From positions 1 to 64,000 of the forward strand of contig JAUNJZ010000005.1 of the NCBI GenBank assembly GCA_030533085.1: a stretch of 64,000 nt of DNA, written 5' to 3'. A program made the position numbers and the translations under genes. This document shows, one piece after another, positions 31,990 to 40,610 of the stretch (the stretch's first letter is position 1; every line of letters begins with the position of its first letter). Below the pieces are notes generated by a model. That model did no database searches, was not told where the DNA came from, and worked only from the letters and a program-made list of their open reading frames with translations. This stretch comes from Synergistaceae bacterium. GTDB lineage: Bacteria > Synergistota > Synergistia > Synergistales > Synergistaceae.

Positions 31990-33968
31990 TGAATGACAGC
32001 GAAAATAAAAAAGTCGATCTGCTTGAAGAGCTGACGGACAGCAATGAAGAGATAACGAATCTCATAGAAAAATATGACGCTGAGAGCAGGTACAGGATAT
32101 TAAAAGGCTTGCCGGGTAAGTTTATCAGTCTGTGGCTGGTGGCGATGTCTCTCTTTCATCTCGCCACGGCTGGACTCATTTCAATGCCGCTCGCTATCCA
32201 GCGTGCGATACATCTGACATTCGCGATAACCGCAGTGTTTATTCTCTACCCTGCGACAAGAAAAGGATCGAAAAACCACACTCCATGGTATGACTGGCTG
32301 CTGGCCGCCGCTGGATTTGCCGTAATAGGCTACATCGTGGTTTTCTTTAATGAAATATCGCGGCGCGGCGCCGACCCGACAAAGGCAGAGATATACCTCG
32401 GCATAGCCGCGATTATCCTGCTCGTAGAAGGAGGGCGGCGCGTAGTAGGGAATGTGCTGCCTTGCCTTTCGATGATATTCCTCTCATATTGTTATTTTGG
32501 CAATAACGTCCCAGGAATATTCCAGATAAGAGGGTATTCCCTGAGCAGAATCATCCAGCACATGTACCTGACGCCGGAAGGGATATTCGGTCTCGCACTC
32601 GGCGTGTCGGCGACTTTCGTCATTGTGTTTATCATCTTTGGCGCCTTTCTATCGCAAAGCGGCGGAGCGCGTTTCTTTAATGAACTTGCGTTGGCGGTCG
32701 CAGGGGGGCGTCCGGGAGGCCCGGCAAAGGTCGCTGTTGTTGCGTCGGGACTGCTTGGTACAATAAGCGGTTCGTCCGTGGCGAATGTGGCAACGACCGG
32801 GGCCTTTACCATCCCACTGATGAAACGGGTAGGTTATCAGCCATATTATGCTGGCGCTGTAGAGGCGTGCGCCTCAACTGGAGGGCAGCTGATGCCTCCG
32901 ATTATGGGAGCCGGAGCGTTCATCATGAGCGAATTTTTAGGCATTCCATATCTTACAATCGCCGGAGCCGCTGTCATTCCTGCTTTTCTTTACTATGCGT
33001 CAATCTTCACCAACGTCCATATAAGGGCAAGGAAGCTGGGGCTACAAGGGCTGCCTGACGAGCAGCTTCCGGTATTGAGAAATGTCATGAAAACAGACGG
33101 TCACCTGGTGATCCCCGTCATCATAATCATCGTGACGCTTCTCATGAAATACACGCCGCTTCGTGCGGGATTTGTCGGCGTCATCTCGGTAATTATCGTC
33201 AGCTCGCTGAAAAAGAACACCCGCATGAGCTTCGCAGCTATTCTTAAAGCTCTTGAGGAGGGGGCGCGTGGAGCGCTTGGCGTGGCAATGGCCTGTGCTC
33301 TTGTCGGTTTCATAGTCGGCACTTCGTCGCTGACGTCGCTTGGCCTCACCATTTCAAACAATGTCATTGAGATTGCGGGAGGCAACTTGCTGCCCACGCT
33401 CGTTATGGCGATGTTCGCGTGTATAGTTCTTGGAATGGGGCTGCCAACAACTGCGAACTATATAGTATGCAGCACTATCATAGCTCCGGCTTTGGTTGGC
33501 ATGTCTGTCATGCCGCTCGCAGCGCACCTCTTTGTTTTCTATTTCGGCATCATGGCGGATATCACGCCGCCGGTCTGCCTCGCGGCATTCACCGGAGCCG
33601 GAATAGCCGGGGCGAGTCCGTCAAAAACAGGGCTCACTGCGACTCGTATCGCAATCGCAAGCTTCATGCTCCCTTACTGCTTCGTTTACAACCCCATGTT
33701 GTTGCTGCAAAACGTTGTATATTGGGAGCTTGCCATCCTGGTAATATCCGCTTTCATAGGCGTGATGATGCTGGCGGGAGCCTTTGAGGGGTGGTTATTC
33801 CGCGACCTGAAGACGGCTGAACGTGTTATCGTGGGCATAGCTTCCGTTACCGCGATACATTATGACATCATAGCAAGCGTATGCTCCATTGTTGTGCTGC
33901 TTGCCGCATGTTTCTATTTTTACAAAACAACCGCAAAGCAGAAGCTCAGATGTCAAGTTAATGGGTAA
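31989..33968 (+). CDS. TAXI-type TRAP transporter fused permease (second system)
   Basis: 659 residues, paralogous over its whole length to the permease at 10005-11975: charged soluble N-terminus, DctQ-like part, then DctM with GTISGSSVANVATTG and GMGLPTTANYIVCS. It is the third gene of the operon with the racemase and the TAXI binding protein, overlapping the racemase by one base. A strong terminator follows. The arrangement differs from the first TAXI operon, where the permease gene comes first. Confidence 0.94.
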   Translation: MNDSENKKVDLLEELTDSNEEITNLIEKYDAESRYRILKGLPGKFISLWLVAMSLFHLATAGLISMPLAIQRAIHLTFAITAVFILYPATRKGSKNHTPWYDWLLAAAGFAVIGYIVVFFNEISRRGADPTKAEIYLGIAAIILLVEGGRRVVGNVLPCLSMIFLSYCYFGNNVPGIFQIRGYSLSRIIQHMYLTPEGIFGLALGVSATFVIVFIIFGAFLSQSGGARFFNELALAVAGGRPGGPAKVAVVASGLLGTISGSSVANVATTGAFTIPLMKRVGYQPYYAGAVEACASTGGQLMPPIMGAGAFIMSEFLGIPYLTIAGAAVIPAFLYYASIFTNVHIRARKLGLQGLPDEQLPVLRNVMKTDGHLVIPVIIIIVTLLMKYTPLRAGFVGVISVIIVSSLKKNTRMSFAAILKALEEGARGALGVAMACALVGFIVGTSSLTSLGLTISNNVIEIAGGNLLPTLVMAMFACIVLGMGLPTTANYIVCSTIIAPALVGMSVMPLAAHLFVFYFGIMADITPPVCLAAFTGAGIAGASPSKTGLTATRIAIASFMLPYCFVYNPMLLLQNVVYWELAILVISAFIGVMMLAGAFEGWLFRDLKTAERVIVGIASVTAIHYDIIASVCSIVVLLAACFYFYKTTAKQKLRCQVNG

Positions 33969-33976
33969 TTAAATTG

Positions 33977-34024
33977 CCGCGCAGAGAGGCCGCGTGGTTG
34001 GCGCGGCGGCTCTGCGCGGTTTTT
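33977..34024 (+). terminator. long rho-independent terminator
   Basis: CCGCGCAGAG pairs with CTCTGCGCGG, enclosing a GC-rich inner stem, followed by five T. It separates the convergent TRAP permease and alcohol dehydrogenase genes. Confidence 0.88.
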
Positions 34025-34038
34025 GCGGTGCGGAAAGT

Positions 34039-35154
34039 CTAATACAGCTCCATATATATTTTCAGCACGCGCTCCCTGTCCAGCGGAACGAAGTTGTTCG
34101 CCAGCAGCCGCTGTTGGCATTGCATTACGGAATCGGCAAATTCTTCCAGCTCCGTTTCTTTTACTCCGTATTCGTGGAGCGCTTTTTTATGGAGTATCTC
34201 GTTGAGCAGCTCTTCCAGGGCGTCCCAGCTTTCTTCTTTCGGGCGGCGCAGCAGCGACGATATGAAGCTCATCATTTTTGATATTTCGCCGCTGTCTTTT
34301 ATTTCAAGGTAGTTTTTCATCACTCCGGTAAATACAGCGTAGTTGCTTTCTCCATGCGGGACGTGATAGCTGCCGCCCAACGGATAGGAGAGGGCATGTA
34401 CCGCGGCGCAGCCGGCGGTGCCGAAGGCGATGCCGGCGTAGTTGGAGGCTGTGAGGAAGGAGTCGAGCAGCGGGAGGCGTGCTTCGCGCCCTTTTTCCTT
34501 TATTTCGATGTAGTTTTTTATTATTATTTCTATAGCTCTGTAGGAGAGCATTTTTGTGAAATCTGTCGCTTTAGGCGAGAGAGCTGATTCCACGGCGTGG
34601 ACGAGCGCGTCTATGGAGCTGGCGGCGAATACGTCAAATGGCAGTTCCATAAGCAGCTCAGGGATGAGCGCGGCCTGATCGGCAAAGAGCGCGTCGGAGA
34701 CAAGTCCCATTTTTACGCCGAGGCTGCTGCGGTTTATTATCGAGATGTTCGTAACTTCGCTGCCGGTGCCGCAGGTCGTGGGGACGATAACAAATTGGCG
34801 GAGACGCTTTATGGAGGCCGGGTCGGCGTAGAGTTCGTCCGTTTTTCTGCCGCCTGAGGCAGCCACGACCTTCGCTATGTCTACGACGGAGCCTCCGCCG
34901 ACAGCGATCAGCCGTTTGAAGTCCAGCTTCGCGGCTGCCTCGATTATCGCGTCTGTCGTCAGATCTGTCGGTTCTCCGCTGCCGAAGTCTTCCCAGAAGA
35001 GAGTTTTAACGGGCAGCTTGAGCTTTTCAAAGTAGTTTTCGTAGATGGGGCGAATGGTAAAGATGAGGTCGCCGGCTCCGAGCGAAAATTCACGGGCGAA
35101 TGCGGCGCAGTCTTTGAAGCGATGCAGTTCTGTTTTAAGAATGACTTCTCTCAT
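34039..35154 (-). CDS. iron-dependent alcohol dehydrogenase, 4-hydroxybutyrate dehydrogenase-like
   Basis: 371 residues, the length of clostridial 4-hydroxybutyrate dehydrogenases. NAD-binding GGGSVVDIAKVVAA and TTCGTGSEVTNISII are followed by metal-ligand positions in SIDALVHAVESALS and HALSYPLGGSYHVPHGESN. The family interconverts succinate semialdehyde and 4-hydroxybutyrate, or other alcohols and aldehydes. A GGGAGG site precedes the ATG and a TATAAT box lies upstream at about 35190. No other 4-hydroxybutyrate pathway gene is adjacent, so the substrate is tentative. Confidence 0.85.
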   Translation of the reverse strand: MREVILKTELHRFKDCAAFAREFSLGAGDLIFTIRPIYENYFEKLKLPVKTLFWEDFGSGEPTDLTTDAIIEAAAKLDFKRLIAVGGGSVVDIAKVVAASGGRKTDELYADPASIKRLRQFVIVPTTCGTGSEVTNISIINRSSLGVKMGLVSDALFADQAALIPELLMELPFDVFAASSIDALVHAVESALSPKATDFTKMLSYRAIEIIIKNYIEIKEKGREARLPLLDSFLTASNYAGIAFGTAGCAAVHALSYPLGGSYHVPHGESNYAVFTGVMKNYLEIKDSGEISKMMSFISSLLRRPKEESWDALEELLNEILHKKALHEYGVKETELEEFADSVMQCQQRLLANNFVPLDRERVLKIYMELY

Positions 35155-35342
35155 AGCGGATACCTCCCAAAATAGGCTCTCTCAATTATAATACAAGCGG
35201 CGCGCGGCATGGTTGTTGTCTTTCTTATTTTTTACTTTTTTATCTTTTATTCTGTTCTTGAAATAAAGCCTTTTGCCTGCTGTCCCTTTTGTTTATATGT
35301 CGCTTTCTCTGTCGGGAGGTATATCAGAAGGCAGTCTCTGCC

Positions 35343-35370
35343 TTGACATTTTCTGTGCCGCGAGTATAAA
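35343..35370 (+). promoter_or_regulatory. strong promoter of the metQ-like gene
   Basis: Perfect TTGACA and TATAAA are separated by 16 nt. Transcription would begin near 35377, about 300 nt before the binding-protein gene, leaving a leader with a methionine-rich peptide and a terminator. Confidence 0.8.
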
Positions 35371-35427
35371 ATTTCAGCAATGTTTCTGCGGCGGCTGGCC
35401 GATATTCTGTTGAAGGGGGAAGGCGCG

Positions 35428-35511
35428 GTGTATCAGACGAAGATGTTCTCGATAATGTATATGATGATGCGCGGCGGCTGCGGCTCCCTTCCTGATTTGG
35501 CCGGCGTCTGA
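35428..35511 (+). CDS. methionine-rich leader peptide
   Basis: A 27-codon frame opening with GTG, preceded by AAGGGGG at about 8 nt. It contains MFSIMYMMMR: ATG codons at 35443, 35455, 35461, 35464 and 35467. Its stop is at 35509, 20 nt before a rho-independent terminator. An in-frame ATG at 35380 is possible but lies about 3 nt from the predicted transcript start. The layout (promoter, Met-rich peptide, competing hairpins, terminator, methionine-type transporter protein) is that of ribosome-mediated attenuation. The peptide itself would have no other function. Confidence 0.75.
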   Translation: MYQTKMFSIMYMMMRGGCGSLPDLAGV

Positions 35512-35564
35512 TTTTCGCGTCGTCATTACAGGACCGGAACCGCCCTGCGGCTCCGGTCTTTTTT
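35480..35564 (+). promoter_or_regulatory. attenuator: antiterminator and terminator
   Basis: Terminator: GACCGGAACCGC (35532-35543) pairs with GCGGCTCCGGTC (35547-35558), then six T. An identical GCGGCTCC lies upstream at 35480-35487, inside the leader frame, and can pair instead with GGAACCGC (35536-35543). A ribosome stalled at the Met codons would leave that copy free and block the terminator. A ribosome reaching the stop codon would cover it and allow termination. Confidence 0.7.
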
Positions 35565-35674
35565 AATGTCAACAAGCTTTTGGAAGGAGGTTTTCGCGCC
35601 TTTTCAGCGGCGCGCCGTGAGGGGGATCTAATTTGTCAGGCCGTTTTCGGCACAAAATTTTTGGAGGGATTTTT

Positions 35675-36451
35675 ATGAAGAAGTTTATCGTTGCGTTTTG
35701 CGCCTTGCTCGCGCTCTCACAGCCGGCCTTTGCGGCCGAAAGGATCGTTCTCGGAGTCACGCCGTTTCCGGCTCACGAGATAGCGTCTGTCGCGAAGGAT
35801 GTTCTCGCAAAAGAGGGTTACGATTTGAAGATAGTGGAGTTCACTGATTTCGTACAGCCCAATCTCGCGTTGGAGGATAAAAGCCTTGACGCGAATTTCT
35901 TCCAGCATGTTCCTTATCTGGAGAATATGAAGAGCGAGAAGAAGCTCGATATCGTGCCGCTGGTGAAGGTGCATCTGCTGCCTATAGGCATCTATTCCCA
36001 GAAGATAAAGTCGCTGAATGATGTGCCGGATAGGGCGGTTGTGGCGCTGCCGAGCGACCCGACGAACGGCTTCCGCGCCTATAAGCTGCTGGAGCGCGAG
36101 GGGCTGCTCAAGATGAAGCCTGGCAATAAGCTTACGGCGCTCGATATTGTGGAGAATCCAAAGAAGCTGAAGATCATCGAGCTTGAAGCGCCGCAGCTCC
36201 CGCGCACTCTGCCGGATACTACGATATCGGTGATCAATATGAATTTCGCTGTGGACGCCGGACTTGACCCGACTAAGGAGGCGCTGGCGCTGGAAGCGGG
36301 CGATTCTCCTTACGCGGTGGTGCTGGCCTGCCGCGGCGGAGATGAGGACTCAGCGAAGATAAAGGCGCTCGCGAAGGCGCTCAATTCGCCGGAGGTGAAG
36401 AAGTTCATCACGGAGAAGCTTTCGGCAAAGGGAGTTATTCCGGCTTTCTGA
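35675..36451 (+). CDS. MetQ/NlpA-family substrate-binding protein, probable methionine uptake
   Basis: 258 residues of a type-2 binding fold of the NlpA/MetQ family (RIVLGVTPFPAHEIASV, then YDLKIVEFTDFVQPN, then SLDANFFQHVPYL). The signal peptide ends AFA-AE and shows no lipobox (its only early Cys, in VAFCALL, has Phe before it), so a soluble periplasmic form is likely, unlike typical lipoprotein MetQ. The start follows TTGGAGGG. No MetN or MetI partner is nearby. The Met-rich attenuator upstream is the main reason to infer methionine as ligand. Confidence 0.88.
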   Translation: MKKFIVAFCALLALSQPAFAAERIVLGVTPFPAHEIASVAKDVLAKEGYDLKIVEFTDFVQPNLALEDKSLDANFFQHVPYLENMKSEKKLDIVPLVKVHLLPIGIYSQKIKSLNDVPDRAVVALPSDPTNGFRAYKLLEREGLLKMKPGNKLTALDIVENPKKLKIIELEAPQLPRTLPDTTISVINMNFAVDAGLDPTKEALALEAGDSPYAVVLACRGGDEDSAKIKALAKALNSPEVKKFITEKLSAKGVIPAF

Positions 36452-36483
36452 TAAAAGATCGGTAAGAGAGAGCCGCTGATTGT

Positions 36484-36530
36484 ATGCGCCGGTCATGCCG
36501 CGGTCTGCTTGCGGCGCGGCCGGCGCATTT
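36484..36530. terminator. GC-rich hairpin between convergent genes
   Basis: ATGCGCCGG pairs with CCGGCGCAT with further complementary bases inside, and a second GCCGG/CCGGC possibility overlaps it. A T run begins at about 36541. It probably ends the metQ-like transcript. Confidence 0.5.
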
Positions 36531-36543
36531 GACCGGCGGCTTT

Positions 36544-38061
36544 TTAGTAGATGCTTCCGGCTTTTATTGCCAGCTCTTCAAGCAGCTTCTCCATTTTGCC
36601 GCTCACAGGATGGCCTTTCAAGCCGTATGCTCCGGCCAGCTCTTCCATTCTCGGGAAGGCGATCCAGGTCGAGCCTTTTCCATCTTCCCATACGGAGAGA
36701 CGCAGCGGCAGCTCCAGCGATATGCTAGGATTCTCGAGCATCAGCTTTGTCCCAACCTGAGGCGAGCCGAATACGAGCACTGTGGTAGGCGGCAGCTCCA
36801 TGCCGGCCTCAAGGGCGTTTTTCCTGTGGTCATACTTCGCAAAGAGCGGTATGCCGCGCTCTTTCAGCTCATTTTCAAGGCGTGCGACAGTCTCGTCCAC
36901 GGGAAACTGGCTCTCGTAGAGGAATAATCTGTTGTCGTCGCTCCCCGTTTCCATCTCCTGTCCGAAGGCGGCGGCGATGCGTCTGCCGAGGTTTGTAAGA
37001 TCAACGCCCTCTTTGTTTGCGAGCAGCGTGACGCAGACCAGCTCTGCGGGGTCTGTGAATCGGCTGAGGAAGGCGCTGTAGCCCGGAACGGAGCCTTTGA
37101 TATCCATCAGGCCGGGGTGTCCGTAGAAATGCCAGCCGGCAACGGCCGGTACGTTTTCTCCGTTCGGCAGCTTCCACGGCCCGTAGATGAGCGCCCTGTT
37201 TTCAGGCCGCGCTATCAGCACGCTGCCGGCAAGGGCGATATCCCAAAATGATATATCCTGCGCGCTCGCCCATATATCGGAGTATCCGCGCAGCGCCGAG
37301 GCCGCCGTCTGAGCGGCCTTTTCCCCTCCCTCGCCGCCGGAGGCCGCTTCGGTGGGGTCTATCATGCGGCGGTCGCTTTTGAAGTGTTCGTGCAGGTCGT
37401 TTGTGAGGCTGATATCTTCGTGAGGGAATTTATCAAGGTCGCCGGCGAAGCCGGTGTGACGCAGCCCGAGAAAATCTATCTGGTTTTCTCTGACGAAACC
37501 CTCGTAGCTCCTGCCGCTTACGCGCTCTATGGCCTCAGTCAGCAGCGCGAAGTTCGTCGCGCTCAGAGCGACGGCGCTTCCCGGAGCAAAGGCCAGCGGA
37601 ATTTCCTCTACAAGCGCGAGCGCCTTCGCGAAATCGAAGCCCGCCGCCGCATTCCAGCCCGGCTGCTTGCTGTAATCGGCAATTCCCGACGAATGGCGCA
37701 GCAGGTCAAGCAATGTGATATCCCTCCACGACGCGGGCAGCTCCGGAATATAGTTCGAGACCTTGTCCTCCGCGCGCATCAGCCCGCGTTCGCATAGCTG
37801 CATCAGCGCGACGGCGGCGAAGCCCTGGGATATGGGGCCGGCCGGCCACATCGTATTGACCGAGGCAAGGCGGTGTTTTTTATCCGAGAGGCCGTATCCG
37901 GCGACGCGCGATATATACGGCGCCTGCACTATAGCCAGCGCCATTCCCGTTATGCCCTCTTTTTCCATAAAGTCCCATATCATCGCGTCGACCGTCCTTC
38001 CGAGATATGAGATATCGGCGCTGCCTCTGGCTTTGATCTTTCCGTCCTCTTCCCTGTTCAT
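36544..38061 (-). CDS. beta-lactamase-fold protein without catalytic motifs, fused to DUF302
   Basis: About 505 residues. The N-terminal 370 follow the class C beta-lactamase/serine hydrolase fold (LLRHSSGIADY, GFAAVALMQLCERGLM, GHPG near the end). The SxxK nucleophile motif reads PISQ (near residues 76-79), and the YxN motif reads LSA, so the usual acyl-enzyme chemistry is lost. The C-terminal part, from about 390, is a DUF302 domain (VDETVARLENELKERGI, TTVLVFGSP, LELPLRLSVWED). No signal peptide is present, so it should be cytoplasmic. The start is uncertain among three nearby ATGs. Function unknown. Confidence 0.75.
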   Translation of the reverse strand: MNREEDGKIKARGSADISYLGRTVDAMIWDFMEKEGITGMALAIVQAPYISRVAGYGLSDKKHRLASVNTMWPAGPISQGFAAVALMQLCERGLMRAEDKVSNYIPELPASWRDITLLDLLRHSSGIADYSKQPGWNAAAGFDFAKALALVEEIPLAFAPGSAVALSATNFALLTEAIERVSGRSYEGFVRENQIDFLGLRHTGFAGDLDKFPHEDISLTNDLHEHFKSDRRMIDPTEAASGGEGGEKAAQTAASALRGYSDIWASAQDISFWDIALAGSVLIARPENRALIYGPWKLPNGENVPAVAGWHFYGHPGLMDIKGSVPGYSAFLSRFTDPAELVCVTLLANKEGVDLTNLGRRIAAAFGQEMETGSDDNRLFLYESQFPVDETVARLENELKERGIPLFAKYDHRKNALEAGMELPPTTVLVFGSPQVGTKLMLENPSISLELPLRLSVWEDGKGSTWIAFPRMEELAGAYGLKGHPVSGKMEKLLEELAIKAGSIY

Positions 38062-38186
38062 CTTCATCATTCCTTTCATCGCTTATGCGGGCGGAAATGC
38101 CCTCGCTCTACCTTACAGCGCGAAGGGGACGGCGGAAAGATAATCTTATTCAGCGGCGGCTAGTGATTTATGCTCAATCCGCGGAT

Positions 38187-38210
38187 AAAAAAAGGAGGGC
38201 AAAGCCCTCC
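38187..38210 (-). terminator. terminator of the methionine/B12 operon
   Basis: GGAGGGC pairs with GCCCTCC over a 3-nt loop. On the minus strand it is followed by seven T, 46 nt after the metH stop. Confidence 0.92.
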
Positions 38211-38255
38211 GCTGCCGTTTCGTCTCTTGTAATTTTTCAGCGCGCGGCGGCCGGG

Positions 38256-40610
38256 CTAAAGCTTTTCCGCATGGCGAACCGTTTCCATCGCGTCTTTCGC
38301 GTAACAGTCAGCGCCTGTGTATTCGGCAAGGCTTTCCGTGAGCACTGCGCCTCCGACTATGACTTTTACGCCGGGACATTCCTTTCTCAGCAGCTCTATT
38401 GTCTTTTTCATGCTGGCTACCGTGGTGGTCATCAGCGCTGAAAGGCCGACTATCCCGGCGCCGCTTTCTTTTACGGCGTCGGCTACGCGGCGCGGCGGAA
38501 CATCTTTTCCGAGGTCGGTCACGTCGAAGTTGTAATTTTCCAGTATCACTTTGACTATATTCTTTCCAATGTCGTGTATGTCTCCATGTACTGTGGCGAT
38601 TACGATTTTCGGTCCTTTTCTGTCTGCCCCGCCGCTTTTCGCAAGCTCGGCGCGCAGCGTTTCAAAGGCGCTTTTCGCCGCCTCCGCCGATTTTATCAGC
38701 CCCGGCAGGAATATTTTCCCGCCTTCGTAGTCTTTGCCTATCTTGTCCAGCGCCGGGATTATCTCCTTTTCGACGACGGCGAGCGGCTCCATCTCTTTCA
38801 GCAGCAGCGCCGCCGCTTTCGCGGCCTCATCTTTCAGCCCGCGCGCTATCGCGTATTCAAGCCCAGGAATTTCGCCCTTTGCCGTCTCCGGCTGAGCGGG
38901 CAGAGCCGCGCCGTATTTTTCCATGTAGCAGGCTGCGCCTTCATCCTGCCGCAGCAGCACTCTGGCGGCGGCTGCGGTATCCATCATTCCAGCGTCGCCG
39001 GGATTCATTATCGGGGCGTCCAGTCCGGCGGCAAAGGCCATCGCGAGCATCGTGCGGTTTATTATCGGGCGGGCAGGAAGGCCGAAGGATACGTTGCTGA
39101 CTCCCAGCACAGTCCGCACTCCCAGCTCCTTTTTGACGAGCGATATCGCCCTCATTGTTTCAAGCGCCTGATGCGGCTGCGCGCTGACTGTCATCATCAG
39201 GCAGTCTATCAGCACGTCTTCGCGCGCTATTCCCGCCGCTTCCGCCGCCTCGACTATGCGGCGCGCTATCGCGAGGCGGCTCTCCGCGTCGTCGGGGACT
39301 CCATTTTCGTCGAGCGTCAGGCCAAGCAGCGCACAGCCGTATTTTTTCGCTATCGGCAGAATCCTTTCCAGCGATTCTTTTTTGCCGTTGACGGAGTTCA
39401 GCAGCGGCTTGCCATTGTATATGCGGGCGGCGCGTTCCAGCGCCTCCGGCGAGGCGGAGTCGAGCTGCAGCGGAAGGCGTGTCACGGCCTGTATTTCGCG
39501 CACAGCCTCTTCCAGCGTCGCCGCTTCGTCTATGTCAGGCAGCCCCACGTTCACATCGAGGACTTGCGCCCCCTGCTCCTCTTCGCCTATCGCCTCGCGC
39601 AGCAGGAAGCCGATATCGTGAGAGCGCAGCGCAGCTTGCAGCGCTTTTTTGCCGGTAGGGTTGAGCCGTTCGCCGATTACCGTTATCCGGTCGAAGCTGA
39701 CAACGCGCGACGGAGTGCATATCGCGCAGCGCTTCGTCGTTTTTCTTTCAAATGGCTCCGCGCCTTTCAGAGCTTCGCGGGTAAGGCGTATATATTCCGG
39801 GTCTGTGCCGCAGCAGCCGCCTACGAAGCGCGCCCCCTGATCCACAAATTCTCTGGCGTACATCGCGAATTCACGCGGCGTTATGTCGTAGTCCGTCTTT
39901 CCATCTCTGAGAACGGGCAGTCCGGCATTTGGCTGCACCAGAACCGGAAGGGATGTAGAATCCAGTATTCTTTTGACGATGGGGGCGAGCTGTTTCGGGC
40001 CGAGCGAGCAGTTGACACCCAGCGCCGCCACCCCCAGCGCCTCGAGCGTCGCCGTCATCGATTCGACGCAGCTTCCGAAGAAGGTCGTTCCGTTTTCCTC
40101 AAAGCTCATTGTGGCGAATACAGGCAGCTCTGAATTTTCCTTTGCGGCGATGACCGCCGCCTTCAGCTCGTATAGGTCGGTAAAGGTCTCCAGAAGGATA
40201 AAGTCCGCTCCGGCCTCATCCCCCGCGCGAACTACTTCAGCGAATATCTCTACCGCTTCGTCGAAGGGCAGATCCCCCGACGGAGAGAGCACGCGGCCGC
40301 ATGGGCCGATGTCGAGCGCGACGTATTTTCCCTCATAGGCTGAGGCTGCCTCTTTCGCGTTTGTCACAGCCGCCGTCACCATGTCGCGCAGCGGCAGCCC
40401 GGCCTTTTCCGCCTTGAAGCGGTTGGCTCCGAATGTATTTGCGAGTATCACGTCCGCTCCGGCCTCAAGATATTCCCGGTGTATCGCCGTTATCATATCC
40501 GGCGCGCTTATGTTCAGGCTCTCCGGCACTGTTCCCAGCTTCATTCCCCTGCGCTGGAGCATCGTCCCCATTGCGCCGTCGAATAGCAATATTTTATCAA
40601 GCTTTATCAC
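38256..40610 (-). CDS. metH: cobalamin-dependent methionine synthase (without reactivation domain)
   Basis: 784 residues with three of the four MetH modules. The homocysteine-binding barrel has zinc ligands in GVNCSLGP and VGGCCGT. The methyltetrahydrofolate (pterin) barrel begins RITVIGERLNPTGKK. The cap and B12 domain has DIHDIGKNIV for the cobalt-ligating His. The C-terminal SAM-dependent reactivation domain is missing and is encoded by the preceding gene, which overlaps by 14 nt. It transfers a methyl group from methyl-THF to homocysteine, making methionine. Last gene of the minus-strand operon. Confidence 0.96.
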   Translation of the reverse strand: MIKLDKILLFDGAMGTMLQRRGMKLGTVPESLNISAPDMITAIHREYLEAGADVILANTFGANRFKAEKAGLPLRDMVTAAVTNAKEAASAYEGKYVALDIGPCGRVLSPSGDLPFDEAVEIFAEVVRAGDEAGADFILLETFTDLYELKAAVIAAKENSELPVFATMSFEENGTTFFGSCVESMTATLEALGVAALGVNCSLGPKQLAPIVKRILDSTSLPVLVQPNAGLPVLRDGKTDYDITPREFAMYAREFVDQGARFVGGCCGTDPEYIRLTREALKGAEPFERKTTKRCAICTPSRVVSFDRITVIGERLNPTGKKALQAALRSHDIGFLLREAIGEEEQGAQVLDVNVGLPDIDEAATLEEAVREIQAVTRLPLQLDSASPEALERAARIYNGKPLLNSVNGKKESLERILPIAKKYGCALLGLTLDENGVPDDAESRLAIARRIVEAAEAAGIAREDVLIDCLMMTVSAQPHQALETMRAISLVKKELGVRTVLGVSNVSFGLPARPIINRTMLAMAFAAGLDAPIMNPGDAGMMDTAAAARVLLRQDEGAACYMEKYGAALPAQPETAKGEIPGLEYAIARGLKDEAAKAAALLLKEMEPLAVVEKEIIPALDKIGKDYEGGKIFLPGLIKSAEAAKSAFETLRAELAKSGGADRKGPKIVIATVHGDIHDIGKNIVKVILENYNFDVTDLGKDVPPRRVADAVKESGAGIVGLSALMTTTVASMKKTIELLRKECPGVKVIVGGAVLTESLAEYTGADCYAKDAMETVRHAEKL

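Noticed and set aside
38574-40133. 519-codon open frame opposite metH
   Set aside because: Shadow of metH; no motifs and no ribosome site.
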